Assembly: GCF_013185065.1 (NCBI RefSeq)
Contig: NZ_JAAVTO010000003.1
Location: 1 to 64,000 of the forward strand
Reading direction: 5' to 3'
Length of the DNA stretch: 64,000 nucleotides
Source: Adlercreutzia sp. ZJ473
Lineage (GTDB): Bacteria > Actinomycetota > Coriobacteriia > Coriobacteriales > Eggerthellaceae
Below, piece after piece: positions 52,792 through 61,647 of this stretch. Position 1 is the stretch's first letter, and the number at the start of each line of letters is the position of its first letter. Position numbers and translations under genes: made by a program. The notes beneath the pieces were generated by a model. It saw only the letters and a program-made list of their open reading frames with translations. It ran no database searches and was not told the DNA's origin.

Positions 52792-53213
52792 CATTGTAGC
52801 AGCATGTCAGGAAAAGCGCGACCGCTTCTTCCAGGTCGCCGATCTCGTGCAGAACGAGCAGAGATGAGTCAGAAAACGGAGCCCCTAGAGAACAGCCTCG
52901 CCGCATCTAGACGACAGCGATGGTCCGCCTGCTGGATACGCTGATATGCCGGTATGCGTCCTTTCCCATGATTACCTCCTATCTCGCATGGCGAGAAGGC
53001 GCATGGGGACATGCTACGACATCGGATGTGCCCGCATTTTGCGACACTGACAGACCTAATGCCTGGTGTTTGGCACTAAAGATGGCAATCAACTCTTGAT
53101 ATTGATGTAACGAATTTTTGCAGTATCAGATGCGCTAGAACTTGCGTATTCTTGCAGTAAGGAGCTATTGTGGACTAGCGTATTCTTGCATCTCTCATCA
53201 GGAGGTCCCTAGG
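52792..53213. other. Intergenic region with a minimal reading frame and direct repeats
   Basis: On the minus strand an ideal AGGAGG site precedes an ATG at about 52969, but the frame (MGKDAYRHISVSSRRTIAVV) stops after 20 codons; it may be a gene stump. GCGTATTCTTGCA occurs twice (53144-53156 and 53178-53190) before the ATPase gene and could be its regulatory site. The rest is unremarkable. Confidence 0.4.
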
Positions 53214-54602
53214 ATGTTCAAGCGGAAGTGCTACGACAAACTGCTGGAGTGGAAGAACGTGTCCGCAGGCAAGAGCGCCGTCCTCGTCGAGGGGGCGCGC
53301 CGCGTGGGCAAGACGACGCTCGTGCAACAGTTCGCCTCGGCCGAGTACGCCGACTCCATCTACATCGACTTCTCCAAAGCGCCCAAAGCCGTTGCGAACC
53401 TCTTCCTCAACGAGAGGGAAGACGTCGATGCGTTCCTGCGCATGCTCCAGCTCCACTACGCGAAGAAGCTCCCCGAGCGCAAGTCCGTCATCATATTCGA
53501 CGAGGTGCAGCGGCTCCCCATAGCACGCGAGTACATCAAGCACCTCGTTGCTGACGGGCGCTTCGACTACATCGAGACGGGCTCCCTCATCTCCATCCGC
53601 AAGAACGTGAAGGACATCGTCATCCCGTCCGAGGAAGAGCGCCTGCCCCTGCACCCGCTCGACTTCGACGAGTACCTGTGGGCCTTGGGCCTTGACGCGT
53701 ACGTCGACGCCATACGCGACGCGTTCGAGCGCAGAGCGCCGCTGCCCGACTCGGTGCACGCGAAGATCATGCGCGCGTTCAACGAGTACATGCTCGTAGG
53801 CGGCATGCCCCAGTCCGTGCAGGCGTTCGCCGAGTCCAAGGACTTCGGCCCCTGCGACCGCGTCAAGCGGAACATCCTCAACCTGTACCTCGAGGACATC
53901 GGAAAGTTCGGCGGCACCGAGGCGCGTCGCGCACGCGCGCTCTTCCAAGAGCTTCCCGGTCAGCTTTCCGCCGCGTCTAAGCGCTTCAAGTTCGCAAGCG
54001 CGGGAGAGGGGGCCGGGAAAGGCGGGACGGGGCGGTTCGAGGAGTACGAACCCGCCATCGACTGGCTGGAGGACGCGCACCTCGTGAACCCGTGCCGCTT
54101 GTGCACGGACCCCTCCGTCGGACTCCGCCTCTCCGAAAAGGCCAGCTCCCTCAAGCTCTACATGGCCGATACGGGCCTTCTCGTCACGCTCGCCTTCGCC
54201 GACGGGCCCAGGTCCATGGAGGTGCACCGGGACATCCAGTTCGGGCGCGTGAGCGTCAACCGCGGCATGCTCGCGGAGAACGTCGTGGCCCAGCAGCTGC
54301 GCGCCCGCGGCCATGCGCTCTTCTACCACACCTGGGAGGAGCCCGGACGGAGAGAAGGGGCGCGACCCCGCCCGCGCGAGATCGACTTCCTCGTCACAGG
54401 GCCCTACGGGAGCGCGGGCGGGAAGCTTCGCGTCAGCCCCATCGAGGTCAAGTCATCCAAAAGCTACTCCACGGTCTCGCTCGATGACTTCAAGAGGAAG
54501 TACGCCAAGCGCGCGGGCGTCGAGATAGTGCTCCACCCCAAGCAGCTTCGGGCGGAGGGCGACCGCACGTATCTGCCCCTGTACATGGCCGGGCTTCTGT
54601 AA
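53214..54602 (+). CDS. AAA-type ATPase with DUF4143
   Basis: 462 residues; AGGAGGTCCCTAGG precedes the ATG. Walker A VEGARRVGKTTLV, Walker B VIIFDEVQRL, sensor ETGSL, then the helical GGMPQSVQAF segment and the C-terminal DUF4143 region (IEVKSSKSYSTVSLDDFKRKY) that resembles a nuclease core with an (E)xK. This large family is abundant in anaerobes and its function is unknown; it often lies in variable regions, as here. Confidence 0.85.
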   Translation: MFKRKCYDKLLEWKNVSAGKSAVLVEGARRVGKTTLVQQFASAEYADSIYIDFSKAPKAVANLFLNEREDVDAFLRMLQLHYAKKLPERKSVIIFDEVQRLPIAREYIKHLVADGRFDYIETGSLISIRKNVKDIVIPSEEERLPLHPLDFDEYLWALGLDAYVDAIRDAFERRAPLPDSVHAKIMRAFNEYMLVGGMPQSVQAFAESKDFGPCDRVKRNILNLYLEDIGKFGGTEARRARALFQELPGQLSAASKRFKFASAGEGAGKGGTGRFEEYEPAIDWLEDAHLVNPCRLCTDPSVGLRLSEKASSLKLYMADTGLLVTLAFADGPRSMEVHRDIQFGRVSVNRGMLAENVVAQQLRARGHALFYHTWEEPGRREGARPRPREIDFLVTGPYGSAGGKLRVSPIEVKSSKSYSTVSLDDFKRKYAKRAGVEIVLHPKQLRAEGDRTYLPLYMAGLL

Positions 54603-54854
54603 GGCTGCGCGACGCGTAGGCGGCTGGCCTGGAAGGCTTCGACGACAAGGCAAGCGCGGCCCGGCGCCTGCCGTGCGTGAGGGCGTGGAAATAGGCTACG
54701 TGGTGCGAAGCGTCGAGGACAGCGCCCGCGACGTCACCCACATTGCTCCCGTACGCGACCAGAAGCAGCCCAAGCGCCGTAGCGCCCCGAACTCTTGAGC
54801 GAGTCCTTCCTGAAGAGCATGGATCGCACTTGACTGCGCGTCTCCGCCGATGGC
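54603..54854. other. Gene-free spacer before the decayed toxin
   Basis: Both strands hold only short frames without ribosome binding sites. The plus strand contains a run reading EGVEIGYVVRSVEDSARD that may be old coding debris. Nothing firm. Confidence 0.35.
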
Positions 54855-54948
54855 CTACCGATCTCCGTAATGAGACTTGCAGGACGCGATCTCAAGGCTT
54901 CCCTCTCGGATCCTCATCCCACGCCTCGGGCGCCCAGATCTTATTCAT
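54855..54948 (-). pseudogene. YoeB/Txe-type toxin gene with most of its middle deleted
   Basis: The ATG at 54948 overlaps the antitoxin stop. The frame reads MNKIWAPEAWDED (YoeB start), then falls into another phase that reads REGSLEIASCKSHYGD and a stop (54857), matching the conserved YoeB C-terminus (LEI-CK-HY). About 60 codons between are missing and the join is out of frame, so the toxin must be inactive. Confidence 0.72.
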
Positions 54949-55195
54949 CGACAAGCTCCCGAGCTACTCCAGCACCAGCATCAAGAGCAGCCGCCGAGCG
55001 GCGAAGATGGGCGAGGTTCTCTTCGCTGTAAAACGGATCCACGGAGACCTCAAACGGAATGCGGCGCTCACGACCCATCTTCTTGGCGAAGATGTTGAAA
55101 GCGGTCGACATGCTCATGCCGAGCTCCTTACACGCCGACTCCATGTTCTTCTTGGTTTCCTCATCCATGCGCACGTTAACCATCGCAGTAGCCAC
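54941..55195 (-). CDS. RelB/DinJ-family antitoxin left without its toxin
   Basis: 84 residues from a GTG (AGGAGG 6 nt upstream). VNVRMDEETKKNMESACKELGMSMSTAFNIFAKKM is the RelB/DinJ ribbon-helix-helix, with an acidic tail. It lies directly before the decayed yoeB and overlaps its ATG. Intact, it could still repress its promoter or neutralise a related toxin. Confidence 0.82.
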   Translation of the reverse strand: MATAMVNVRMDEETKKNMESACKELGMSMSTAFNIFAKKMGRERRIPFEVSVDPFYSEENLAHLRRSAAALDAGAGVARELVDE

Positions 55196-55221
55196 GACAG
55201 GCCTCCTTTCATCTTGCCGCG

Positions 55222-55250
55222 ACAATATCATATCGCCTATCTATTGTAAA
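55222..55250 (-). promoter_or_regulatory. Sigma-70-type promoter of the relB antitoxin
   Basis: On the minus strand TTTACA (55250-55245), a 17-bp spacer and TATTGT (55227-55222), 27 bp upstream of the GTG. The surrounding AT-rich GATATGATATTGTC is partly palindromic. Confidence 0.55.
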
Positions 55251-55490
55251 GCAGAACGATATACAATCAATAGCATTATGGAACGGCTAGTTGTAAATGC
55301 TCACCCAAGTGTTGCGGTTGCTTTGAAAAGCTACCTATTTCCGCGAGCGACCTTTCGAGGCTTTCGTTTCGAACAAGATATGCCATGAAGCATGCGCGCA
55401 GGCAACTCGGGCGGCTATGTTCGGAAGTGGTTTTTCGAGATGCGTGTGGTGAACTGAGCGTCTGAGCCGAATCTCTCCAGCGCCTCATCT
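55251..55490. other. AT-rich gap between relB and the DUF3990 module
   Basis: 240 bp with only short frames. The plus-strand frame starting near 55278 is not supported by any family resemblance. It presumably contains the 3' untranslated end of the DUF3990 operon. Confidence 0.3.
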
Positions 55491-55730
55491 TCACTTCCTT
55501 GGGGCGCATTCCCCAAGATCAATCAGCTTCACGTGCACGGCGTAGAGATACGAGGGGCTCTGCAGGTACAGGCCGGTCTCGGGGTCGACAAGACCCTCGA
55601 ACGTCTTCGAAGCATAGAACTCCCGCATGGCATCCACCGCCGAGCAGCCACGCTCGTGCATGATTATCTTCACGACATCTTGGGTGTTGTATTCAATCAG
55701 CTGCGCAACATCAGAGGACATGCCAAGCAC
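55491..55730 (-). CDS. DUF3791-like small protein, third gene of the DUF3990 module
   Basis: 79 residues. TQDVVKIIMHERGCSAVDAMREFYASKTFEGLVDPETGLYLQSPSYLYAVH has the pattern of DUF3791-type helical proteins, including the conserved phrase ETGLY-SP-Y. It overlaps the end of the DUF3990 gene by 20 bp (less if an internal ATG at 55721 is used), so it is coupled. Confidence 0.65.
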   Translation of the reverse strand: MLGMSSDVAQLIEYNTQDVVKIIMHERGCSAVDAMREFYASKTFEGLVDPETGLYLQSPSYLYAVHVKLIDLGECAPRK

Positions 55731-56223
55731 CGACTTTCGACAGAAGAGCCACCGCGCGAGGCGTGTGGAAGGAGAACTGATCCGACGCCCTCTTGTACGC
55801 CAAACCCTCCTTCAGCCTTCTCTCGTCAATATAGCCCCTGGCGAACTGGCGTAGGAGAAGCGTGACGTCATCATTGCCCACCGGACCGTAGACGACGTCG
55901 TATTTGCAGTCGGCATTGCACTCCTCGGAAGCGATGTCTGCGAAACGACGATCCCGGTTGTTGATGACGAACACCGCCCACTCCTCGGAAACGCCTTCAA
56001 ACACGCGAACCCTCAGCGAGCTATTCTCAAGGATGTCGTCCGGCACCTCGAAAGCAGTCACGACAGGCGTGCCGCCATAGAACCTCGACGTGCGCGCGGC
56101 CATCTTCTCTGCCTGGATGCGAAGGCTCGTGAGGTAGAAGCCCCTGCCGAAGTCCTTGTAAGGGTTAGAGCGCGAGAGGTCTACCTCATCGATTTCGACG
56201 TTGGAGCCATGATACAGAATCAT
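55711..56223 (-). CDS. DUF3990 protein, predicted ADP-ribosyltransferase-like toxin
   Basis: 170 residues. MILYHGSNVEIDEVDLSRSNPYKDFGRGFYLTS carries the YHGS and GxGFYLT elements of the ADP-ribosyltransferase fold (Arg/His-Tyr-type); a later Gln/Glu motif (TLLLRQFARGYID) may complete it. DUF3990 members occur with small DUF3791 partners on either side, as here. Toxin activity and the target are inference. Confidence 0.75.
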   Translation of the reverse strand: MILYHGSNVEIDEVDLSRSNPYKDFGRGFYLTSLRIQAEKMAARTSRFYGGTPVVTAFEVPDDILENSSLRVRVFEGVSEEWAVFVINNRDRRFADIASEECNADCKYDVVYGPVGNDDVTLLLRQFARGYIDERRLKEGLAYKRASDQFSFHTPRAVALLSKVGAWHVL

Positions 56224-56444
56224 GCCAGCCCCGCCCGGCTTCTAGCGTAGAGTGCGTTCAGCGCGTCGAGCGTCGATGAGACGGGGAGGGTGTGCTCTAT
56301 CTCGTAGCTCTCTTCGAGTGCGTCGATGCCGCCGCAGGAAAGCAGCCGCGAGAACGCCTCCTTCTGGGAAATGCCCGAAAAGTCGGCGTACTCGTTCACG
56401 ATCATGACCATGTAGTCGACCATCTTCTCGCTGTCCTTCGCCAC
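56220..56444 (-). CDS. DUF3791 protein, first gene of the DUF3990 module
   Basis: 74 residues from a GTG with AGGAGGG upstream. VDYMVMIVNEYADFSGISQKEAFSRLLSCGGIDALEESYEIEHTL fits DUF3791. The stop overlaps the DUF3990 start (ATGA). Candidate antitoxin or substrate-binding partner. Confidence 0.72.
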   Translation of the reverse strand: MAKDSEKMVDYMVMIVNEYADFSGISQKEAFSRLLSCGGIDALEESYEIEHTLPVSSTLDALNALYARSRAGLA

Positions 56445-56751
56445 AGCCCGGCCCTCCTACGGTTCTGCCCGGATCGGCTCCTTGCCACCCGATTATATCC
56501 CATGCGGTTAAGCTGCGTTGGAATCGTCATCATGTCCCCCAGTTCGACCATCCGCGCAATCTTTGCTAACGCGCCTCAAAACCAGGTCAGAACTCGAAAA
56601 ACTCTCCCGAACGATAGATGAAGCACTGAGATCCATCCCTAAGCTATAGCCTCGATGGACACAAGGAACAAAGGTCAGAGCAATCGCAAGCGTAATTCTG
56701 TGTTAGAGTGTATAACGTGTTTACAGCACAGACGTCACAAGGAGGTACGGG
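56445..56751. other. Divergent promoter region of the DUF3990 and RelBE operons
   Basis: AT-richer than its flanks and without a gene. GTGTATAACGTGTTTACAGC at about 56708-56727 contains a TATAAC box and probably the operator of the RelBE pair starting at 56752. Confidence 0.4.
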
Positions 56752-56988
56752 ATGGCGACTGCGACGGCGGCATTGAGAATACCAGAGGATCTGTCAGCCC
56801 GGTACGACCGGCTAGCGAAGGCGACGGGCCGAACGAAGACGTTCTACATGACAGAGGCGCTCTCAAGCTCGATAGACAGGCTTGAGTACGAGTACGACAT
56901 CCTCAAGAAAGTCGAGGACTTCCGTGCTGGCCGCCTTGAGACCGTGACGCTCGACGAGCTGGAGGAGCACCTTGGCTTGGCGGATTGA
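56752..56988 (+). CDS. RelB-type antitoxin
   Basis: 78 residues; AAGGAGG lies 7 nt before the ATG. ALRIPEDLSARYDRLAKATGRTKTFYMTEAL is a ribbon-helix-helix, then an acidic helix (VTLDELEEHLGLAD). It overlaps the toxin gene by 17 bp. Confidence 0.85.
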   Translation: MATATAALRIPEDLSARYDRLAKATGRTKTFYMTEALSSSIDRLEYEYDILKKVEDFRAGRLETVTLDELEEHLGLAD

Positions 56989-57244
56989 GCTCGACAAGGG
57001 CGTTGAGCGCACGCTCGCGAAACTCGACAAGCGAACTGCCAGACGTATCGCGTCGAAGCTGCGCGAGATCGCGCAGCTCGACGACCCGAGAAGCACGGGA
57101 AAGGCGCTCGTCGGGAATCTGTCGGGGCTGTGGCGCTACCGCGTCGGGGATTACCGAATCATCTGCGACATCGAGGACGAGATCCTGCTGATCTTGGTCG
57201 TGGACGTTGCCCACCGCAGCGAGATCTACAAACGCCGCAGGTGA
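56972..57244 (+). CDS. RelE-type mRNA interferase toxin
   Basis: 90 residues from a TTG start, chosen because GGAGGAG lies directly upstream and the product then begins MAWRIELDKGVERTLAKLDK as RelE proteins do. LSGLWRYRVGDYRIICDIED and VAHRSEIYKRR are the conserved core and basic C-terminus. Confidence 0.88.
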   Translation: MAWRIELDKGVERTLAKLDKRTARRIASKLREIAQLDDPRSTGKALVGNLSGLWRYRVGDYRIICDIEDEILLILVVDVAHRSEIYKRRR

Positions 57245-57506
57245 GATTTGGTGACAGGTTTGCAAACGCCACGCCAGAAGGAGCTCGCCCCGGGCCAACG
57301 CCATGCTGGCCCGCAAGGAGACAGAAAGACCCCTGGCTCGTCCGCGTTGAGCAGGCCTAGAAGACGAATTCATGAAAAGCCTCTCCATCAAAAGTACGTC
57401 AAGACTGGCTAACATCAAACATGCTTAATTTCACGGGATATAATTAACTCTGCAGGCAGCTTTCCACTTGGAGGCTTATGCCAATTTGCGCACAGTGGAG
57501 GGGTCA

Positions 57507-60500
57507 ATGAACAGCTACTTCGGTATAGCTCCCGAAGATCTCGGCCGACTAAACGCACAGAAGGCCGTCACCGTTTTTCGCGACCTAGTATTCGCGGAGG
57601 CCAAGCACGTCGATGTTGAAATAAGCAAGATCGACATACCCTCGTCCGACAGCGCCATCACAACCCGCGACGGCGGCATCGATGGTCAAGTGTCCGACGC
57701 CCATCCAAACTCCAAAGGTCACGGAATAATCAAGCAAGGTTTCACATGCTACCAAATCAAAACCGGCACAGCGGACATCAGAACAGCGAATGGGGCCAAG
57801 GGTATCATTTCCACAAAGACGGGAATCTGCAGCCGTGTGAAATCGTGCATTGAAAGCGGCGGAACCCTTGTTGTCGTGTTGTTCGGCAGTGACGCGCCTG
57901 ATCGAGAAGAAGGACAGTCCGTTCGACACGTCCAGGAAGCCATAGCGCAGTTCATGCCAAATTGCGAAAACTATCCCAATATCGAAGTCTGGCGCCAAAG
58001 CAAGCTCGTGGGCTTCCTGCAGGACTTTCCTTCGCTGTGCATGGCTGTTAAGGGGCAAACGCCTTCAGATCTGATGACAATCGAGCAATGGAGGCGGCTT
58101 CAGACTATGCACGCCAACATCAGCCCAGGAGAAAGCCAGCAAAGCTCAGTTTCGGACATCAGAGATTCGGTCCTTAAAAACAGCTCCGAAGCTATTCGAG
58201 TATTCGGTGAGGCAGGCGTCGGCAAGACCCGCCTTGTCCTAGAAGCGCTAAACGTCGACGGATGCAAAGAAACAGTGATATATGCAGAAAGGCCCTCAGC
58301 CCTGCCCCCAGGCTTCCTCAACTCCCTCACCATGACCGATTCGACAAGCAGATGCGTGCTCGTAGTCGACGAGTGCGACTCGGAGCGGCACGACACGATG
58401 TGGGATCGCATCGCATCCGTATCCAACAGGATAAAGCTCATAACCATCTTCAACGAAGTTAAGCGCCAACACCCCGGTCAGTCAATAGTGAGCGTTCAGC
58501 CGCTCAGCCAAGAAGAAGTTGCGGAGATAGTCAAGTCATACGGCATTCCCGATTACAAAGCGCGCGACCTTGCGGGGTTTTGCAGCGGCTCCCCACGTGT
58601 AGCCCATATCCTCGGTGAGCAAATTTCCCGCACTGGCAACTTCGACATATCTTACAGAGACAACATCTGGCCACGATGCATCGCCGCACCAGAAAACCCA
58701 GAAAGCGAAGCCGCGAGGAAGCGCATCCGGGTTATGAAGTGGCTAGCTCTTTTCCGCCGCTTCGGTTACGAGGGGCCCTATCGAGAAGAAGGCAATCTTG
58801 TAGTCACAAAGATCCAGAAGTCCACCGGCATTCCCGAATGCGAGATACGCGAAATCATCCATCGCCTGCGCGAAAAGAAGCTTCTGCAGGGCGACTACAC
58901 CTTGTACATAACCCCACGACTGATGCACATCTGGTTGTGGGTGCAATGGTGGGAAGAGCAGGGTCCTGGCTTCAGCTTCGAAGAATTCAAGCACATTGAC
59001 GGCAGAAAGGAGCTGAGCGGCAAGCTCATCGACTGGTTCTTCGAAATGCTGCAATATGGACGCGAGTCAAAAGTCGTACCGCAGATCGTTGATGAACTCT
59101 TCGCGGGCCAAGGCCCTTTCTCGTCGCCAGCGTTTCTTCAGAGCAGCACAGGCGAACGTCTCTTGGATGTCCTAGCTGACATCGCTCCCCGCAAAACGCT
59201 GACGTTCGTCGAGAGGGGCCTCGTCAATCGCAGCACAAGCGAGTTGCTGGAACTAAAGTCTGGTCGGAGGGGCCTCGTCGACGCTCTCCAGAGAATCGCC
59301 TGGGAACCCCCTCTGTTCGAGCGGGCAGCATACCTGCTGCTGAAGCTATCGCTCGCTGAAAACGAGCACTGCACGAACAATGCGACGGGCGTATTAGCCA
59401 GCCTGTTCTCAAACGGGATCGGAGCGCTCGCACCCACCGCTACGCCGGCGAAAGACAGATTCCCCGTCCTCGAGAAGATAGCCACATCGGAGCAGCCGGA
59501 GATCCAGGCAATTGCGATAAAGGCCATGTCGAAAGGTCTCGACGTAGTAACGAGTGCTATCAAGCCTCTGCGCGACGCGGAGCTCCTTCATGAGCGAGCA
59601 GACGGCTGGCTCCCTACCGATCACGACGAATGGTGGAGCTCGTACAGGCGAATCTGGACGCTTGGAACGAGGTGTCTCAGAATTTACGAAGAATCTAACC
59701 AAAAGAACCTCGCAAAAATGCTCGTAGAGCGAGGTATTCACCTAGTGGAGTTGATTGACGATGGCACTGAAGCCGTCGGCTGGCTCGAGGATCTCGCCGA
59801 CAATGGCTATGCCGAGAAGGAGGATATTGCCAGGGGCGTCATCGACCTGCTGAGGCACTCCCAATTTTTAGGCGATAAAGCCCGAACAGCCCTCGAAGGG
59901 CTGCAGGAAAAGCTCATCGGAACGGGCTACGAAGACCAGATGAGGCGCTATGTCGGGATGAACGTGTTGGACGATGAGTACGATAAGGAAGACCCTCACC
60001 AAGACTTCCTTGAAGCGAAGATGAACGAGCTCGCAAGGCTTTCGATGGCCGACCCGACCGAGTTCGAGACGATGCTTCCTTGGCTCACAACGGAAATACC
60101 TGCACGGGCGGGGAGGTTCGGCTATTCCCTTGGCATGGCCGACGTCGGCAACACACAATGGGAAGCTATCTTTGAGGCCATGAAAGCCCACGGACAGCCA
60201 GGCACCAGAAAGGCCGACCCGAGGTTCTGCTCAGGATACCTCCGCTCGGTTTTCGAAGCCGACACCGAATTGTGGGAGGCGAGGATAAGCCAGATATCTC
60301 GAGATGACGAACTCCGCGAATTAGTTCCAGCCATAGCCTGCGGGTCCGGCATGACCGACAGGGTCTTTTCCCTTATCGCAGACATGTTCGAGTGCGGATC
60401 TATAGACGCAAGCTCGCTGCTGCCCCTGCGTTTCGGAGGTGTTCTTGCCACTGTAGGCAACGAGAACCTGCTCATGTTTTTGAACTTGCTGATCGCAAAA

Positions 60501-60656
60501 AGAGACCCCCGCATCTTCCAGACTAGCCATAAGCTTAGCGTACTCACGCAAACGCAGCGGCGGCGCTATCGCCAACGATGTTGCAATACGCCTCGTAACG
60601 CAAGACTCGCTCTTCTCCGATGCGCGACCCGCAGAGCTCTCGTCGTACGAGTTTAG
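57507..60656 (+). CDS. Nuclease-STAND NTPase, Avs-like defence protein (5' part, before a frameshift)
   Basis: Start at the ATG with GGAGGGG (an ATG at 57468 is possible). Residues about 1-175: PD-(D/E)XK nuclease (RDGGIDGQV, CYQIKTG). About 200-420: STAND NTPase with Walker A GEAGVGKTR, Walker B CVLVVDECD and a GSPRVA helix. Then about 600 residues of helical repeats. After about 60,500 the frame becomes basic and nonsensical and stops at 60656, while the next phase continues the repeat region to 61272. In Avs systems such a C-terminus recognises a phage protein and the nuclease degrades DNA. Lower GC than the flanks, in a region dense in toxin-antitoxin genes. Confidence 0.75.
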   Translation: MNSYFGIAPEDLGRLNAQKAVTVFRDLVFAEAKHVDVEISKIDIPSSDSAITTRDGGIDGQVSDAHPNSKGHGIIKQGFTCYQIKTGTADIRTANGAKGIISTKTGICSRVKSCIESGGTLVVVLFGSDAPDREEGQSVRHVQEAIAQFMPNCENYPNIEVWRQSKLVGFLQDFPSLCMAVKGQTPSDLMTIEQWRRLQTMHANISPGESQQSSVSDIRDSVLKNSSEAIRVFGEAGVGKTRLVLEALNVDGCKETVIYAERPSALPPGFLNSLTMTDSTSRCVLVVDECDSERHDTMWDRIASVSNRIKLITIFNEVKRQHPGQSIVSVQPLSQEEVAEIVKSYGIPDYKARDLAGFCSGSPRVAHILGEQISRTGNFDISYRDNIWPRCIAAPENPESEAARKRIRVMKWLALFRRFGYEGPYREEGNLVVTKIQKSTGIPECEIREIIHRLREKKLLQGDYTLYITPRLMHIWLWVQWWEEQGPGFSFEEFKHIDGRKELSGKLIDWFFEMLQYGRESKVVPQIVDELFAGQGPFSSPAFLQSSTGERLLDVLADIAPRKTLTFVERGLVNRSTSELLELKSGRRGLVDALQRIAWEPPLFERAAYLLLKLSLAENEHCTNNATGVLASLFSNGIGALAPTATPAKDRFPVLEKIATSEQPEIQAIAIKAMSKGLDVVTSAIKPLRDAELLHERADGWLPTDHDEWWSSYRRIWTLGTRCLRIYEESNQKNLAKMLVERGIHLVELIDDGTEAVGWLEDLADNGYAEKEDIARGVIDLLRHSQFLGDKARTALEGLQEKLIGTGYEDQMRRYVGMNVLDDEYDKEDPHQDFLEAKMNELARLSMADPTEFETMLPWLTTEIPARAGRFGYSLGMADVGNTQWEAIFEAMKAHGQPGTRKADPRFCSGYLRSVFEADTELWEARISQISRDDELRELVPAIACGSGMTDRVFSLIADMFECGSIDASSLLPLRFGGVLATVGNENLLMFLNLLIAKRDPRIFQTSHKLSVLTQTQRRRYRQRCCNTPRNARLALLRCATRRALVVRV

Positions 60657-61272
60657 CTGGCGCGAGATGTGCGTCGCCTTGCTCGACTCCGATTCAAGCT
60701 ATGCTTATGAAATCGCTGCTTACACCGCCAGATCGTTAAGCAACAATGCGCACATAGAGAGATATTATGCGGAAGAGGTCTTTGAAAAAGCTGCGTCAGT
60801 CGATCCGACATCTACTTGGAAGGCAGTAGCTCCGTATTTCGAATCTCATGACTTCAGCGTTACTGCTCGTTTTGGCAACTATTTCAGCGAGAAAAGCGCT
60901 AAGCCGTTAGATATCCTGTCAATCGACGTTATCATGGACTGGATCAGGGAGAAACCCGAAACGCGTGCCGTGACGATAGCTCAAGCCTGCGCGCCCGCAC
61001 TTCGTGACGACAGGGGGAAATCTCTCCTGGCAAGAGAGCTGTTGGCGTCATACGGGCAACACGATCGTGTCAAAAGAGCCCTATTCGCCAGACTTGGAAG
61101 CTACTCGTGGAGCGGGAGTCAGGTCGATGCCATAAATAGCAAGACCCAGGAACTCCGTACTTACAAACAATTAGAAACGGACGCCTCTGCGCTGCAATGG
61201 ATCACAGAGGCGATAGACATGTTCGAATCCCAAGTCGACAATGCGCGTGCAAGAGAAGAGCGAGATTGGTGA
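60493..61272 (+). pseudogene. C-terminal part of the nuclease-STAND protein, in the next reading phase
   Basis: This phase is open from 60493 and reads sensible helical-repeat sequence (SGGAIANDVAIRLVTQ, SWREMCVALLDSDSSYAYEI, DASALQWITEAIDMFESQ). Removing one C from CCCCC near 60506-60510, or one A from the AAAAA before it, joins both parts into one protein of about 1,255 residues. So either the gene is broken by a one-base insertion, or this is a sequencing error, or a phase switch. Without the shift a shortened protein lacking the last 240 residues is made. Confidence 0.7.
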
Positions 61273-61647
61273 ACAAAGCATCTGGGGGCGTTTATCGCAG
61301 ATAAAAAGTGGGAGGGTTCTGAATCTCATATGGTTCATCTTAAGCGGCCCTCTTCCCGATGGCAACGTTCTCGTCCTTGGCTATCTCGATTATGGTCGCG
61401 GCCTTCCTGGCGATCTCCTCTCCTTCCCGACCACACGCTCAGCAAAGACCGCATCATGCGGTACGCGGGATGCGAGTGGGTGGAAAGATGCGAGGTCATG
61501 GTCATAATATCGAAGACCGTATATACGATTCGCGTAGAAGCTTCTTGCCCGTAATTGACGCTTGTGAGTCAGCGATTAATGCATTCAATCACGAGATGGG
61601 CTTTCAAATGAGCTGATCTTGGGACAAGATGCAATAAGAAGGGCTCG
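61273..61647. other. Region between the defence gene and fabD
   Basis: No convincing gene. A minus-strand frame ends GEEIARKAATIIEIAKDENVA.. and a stop at about 61340, with no start upstream, and looks like the stump of an unknown gene. Plus-strand frames are short. Confidence 0.35.
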
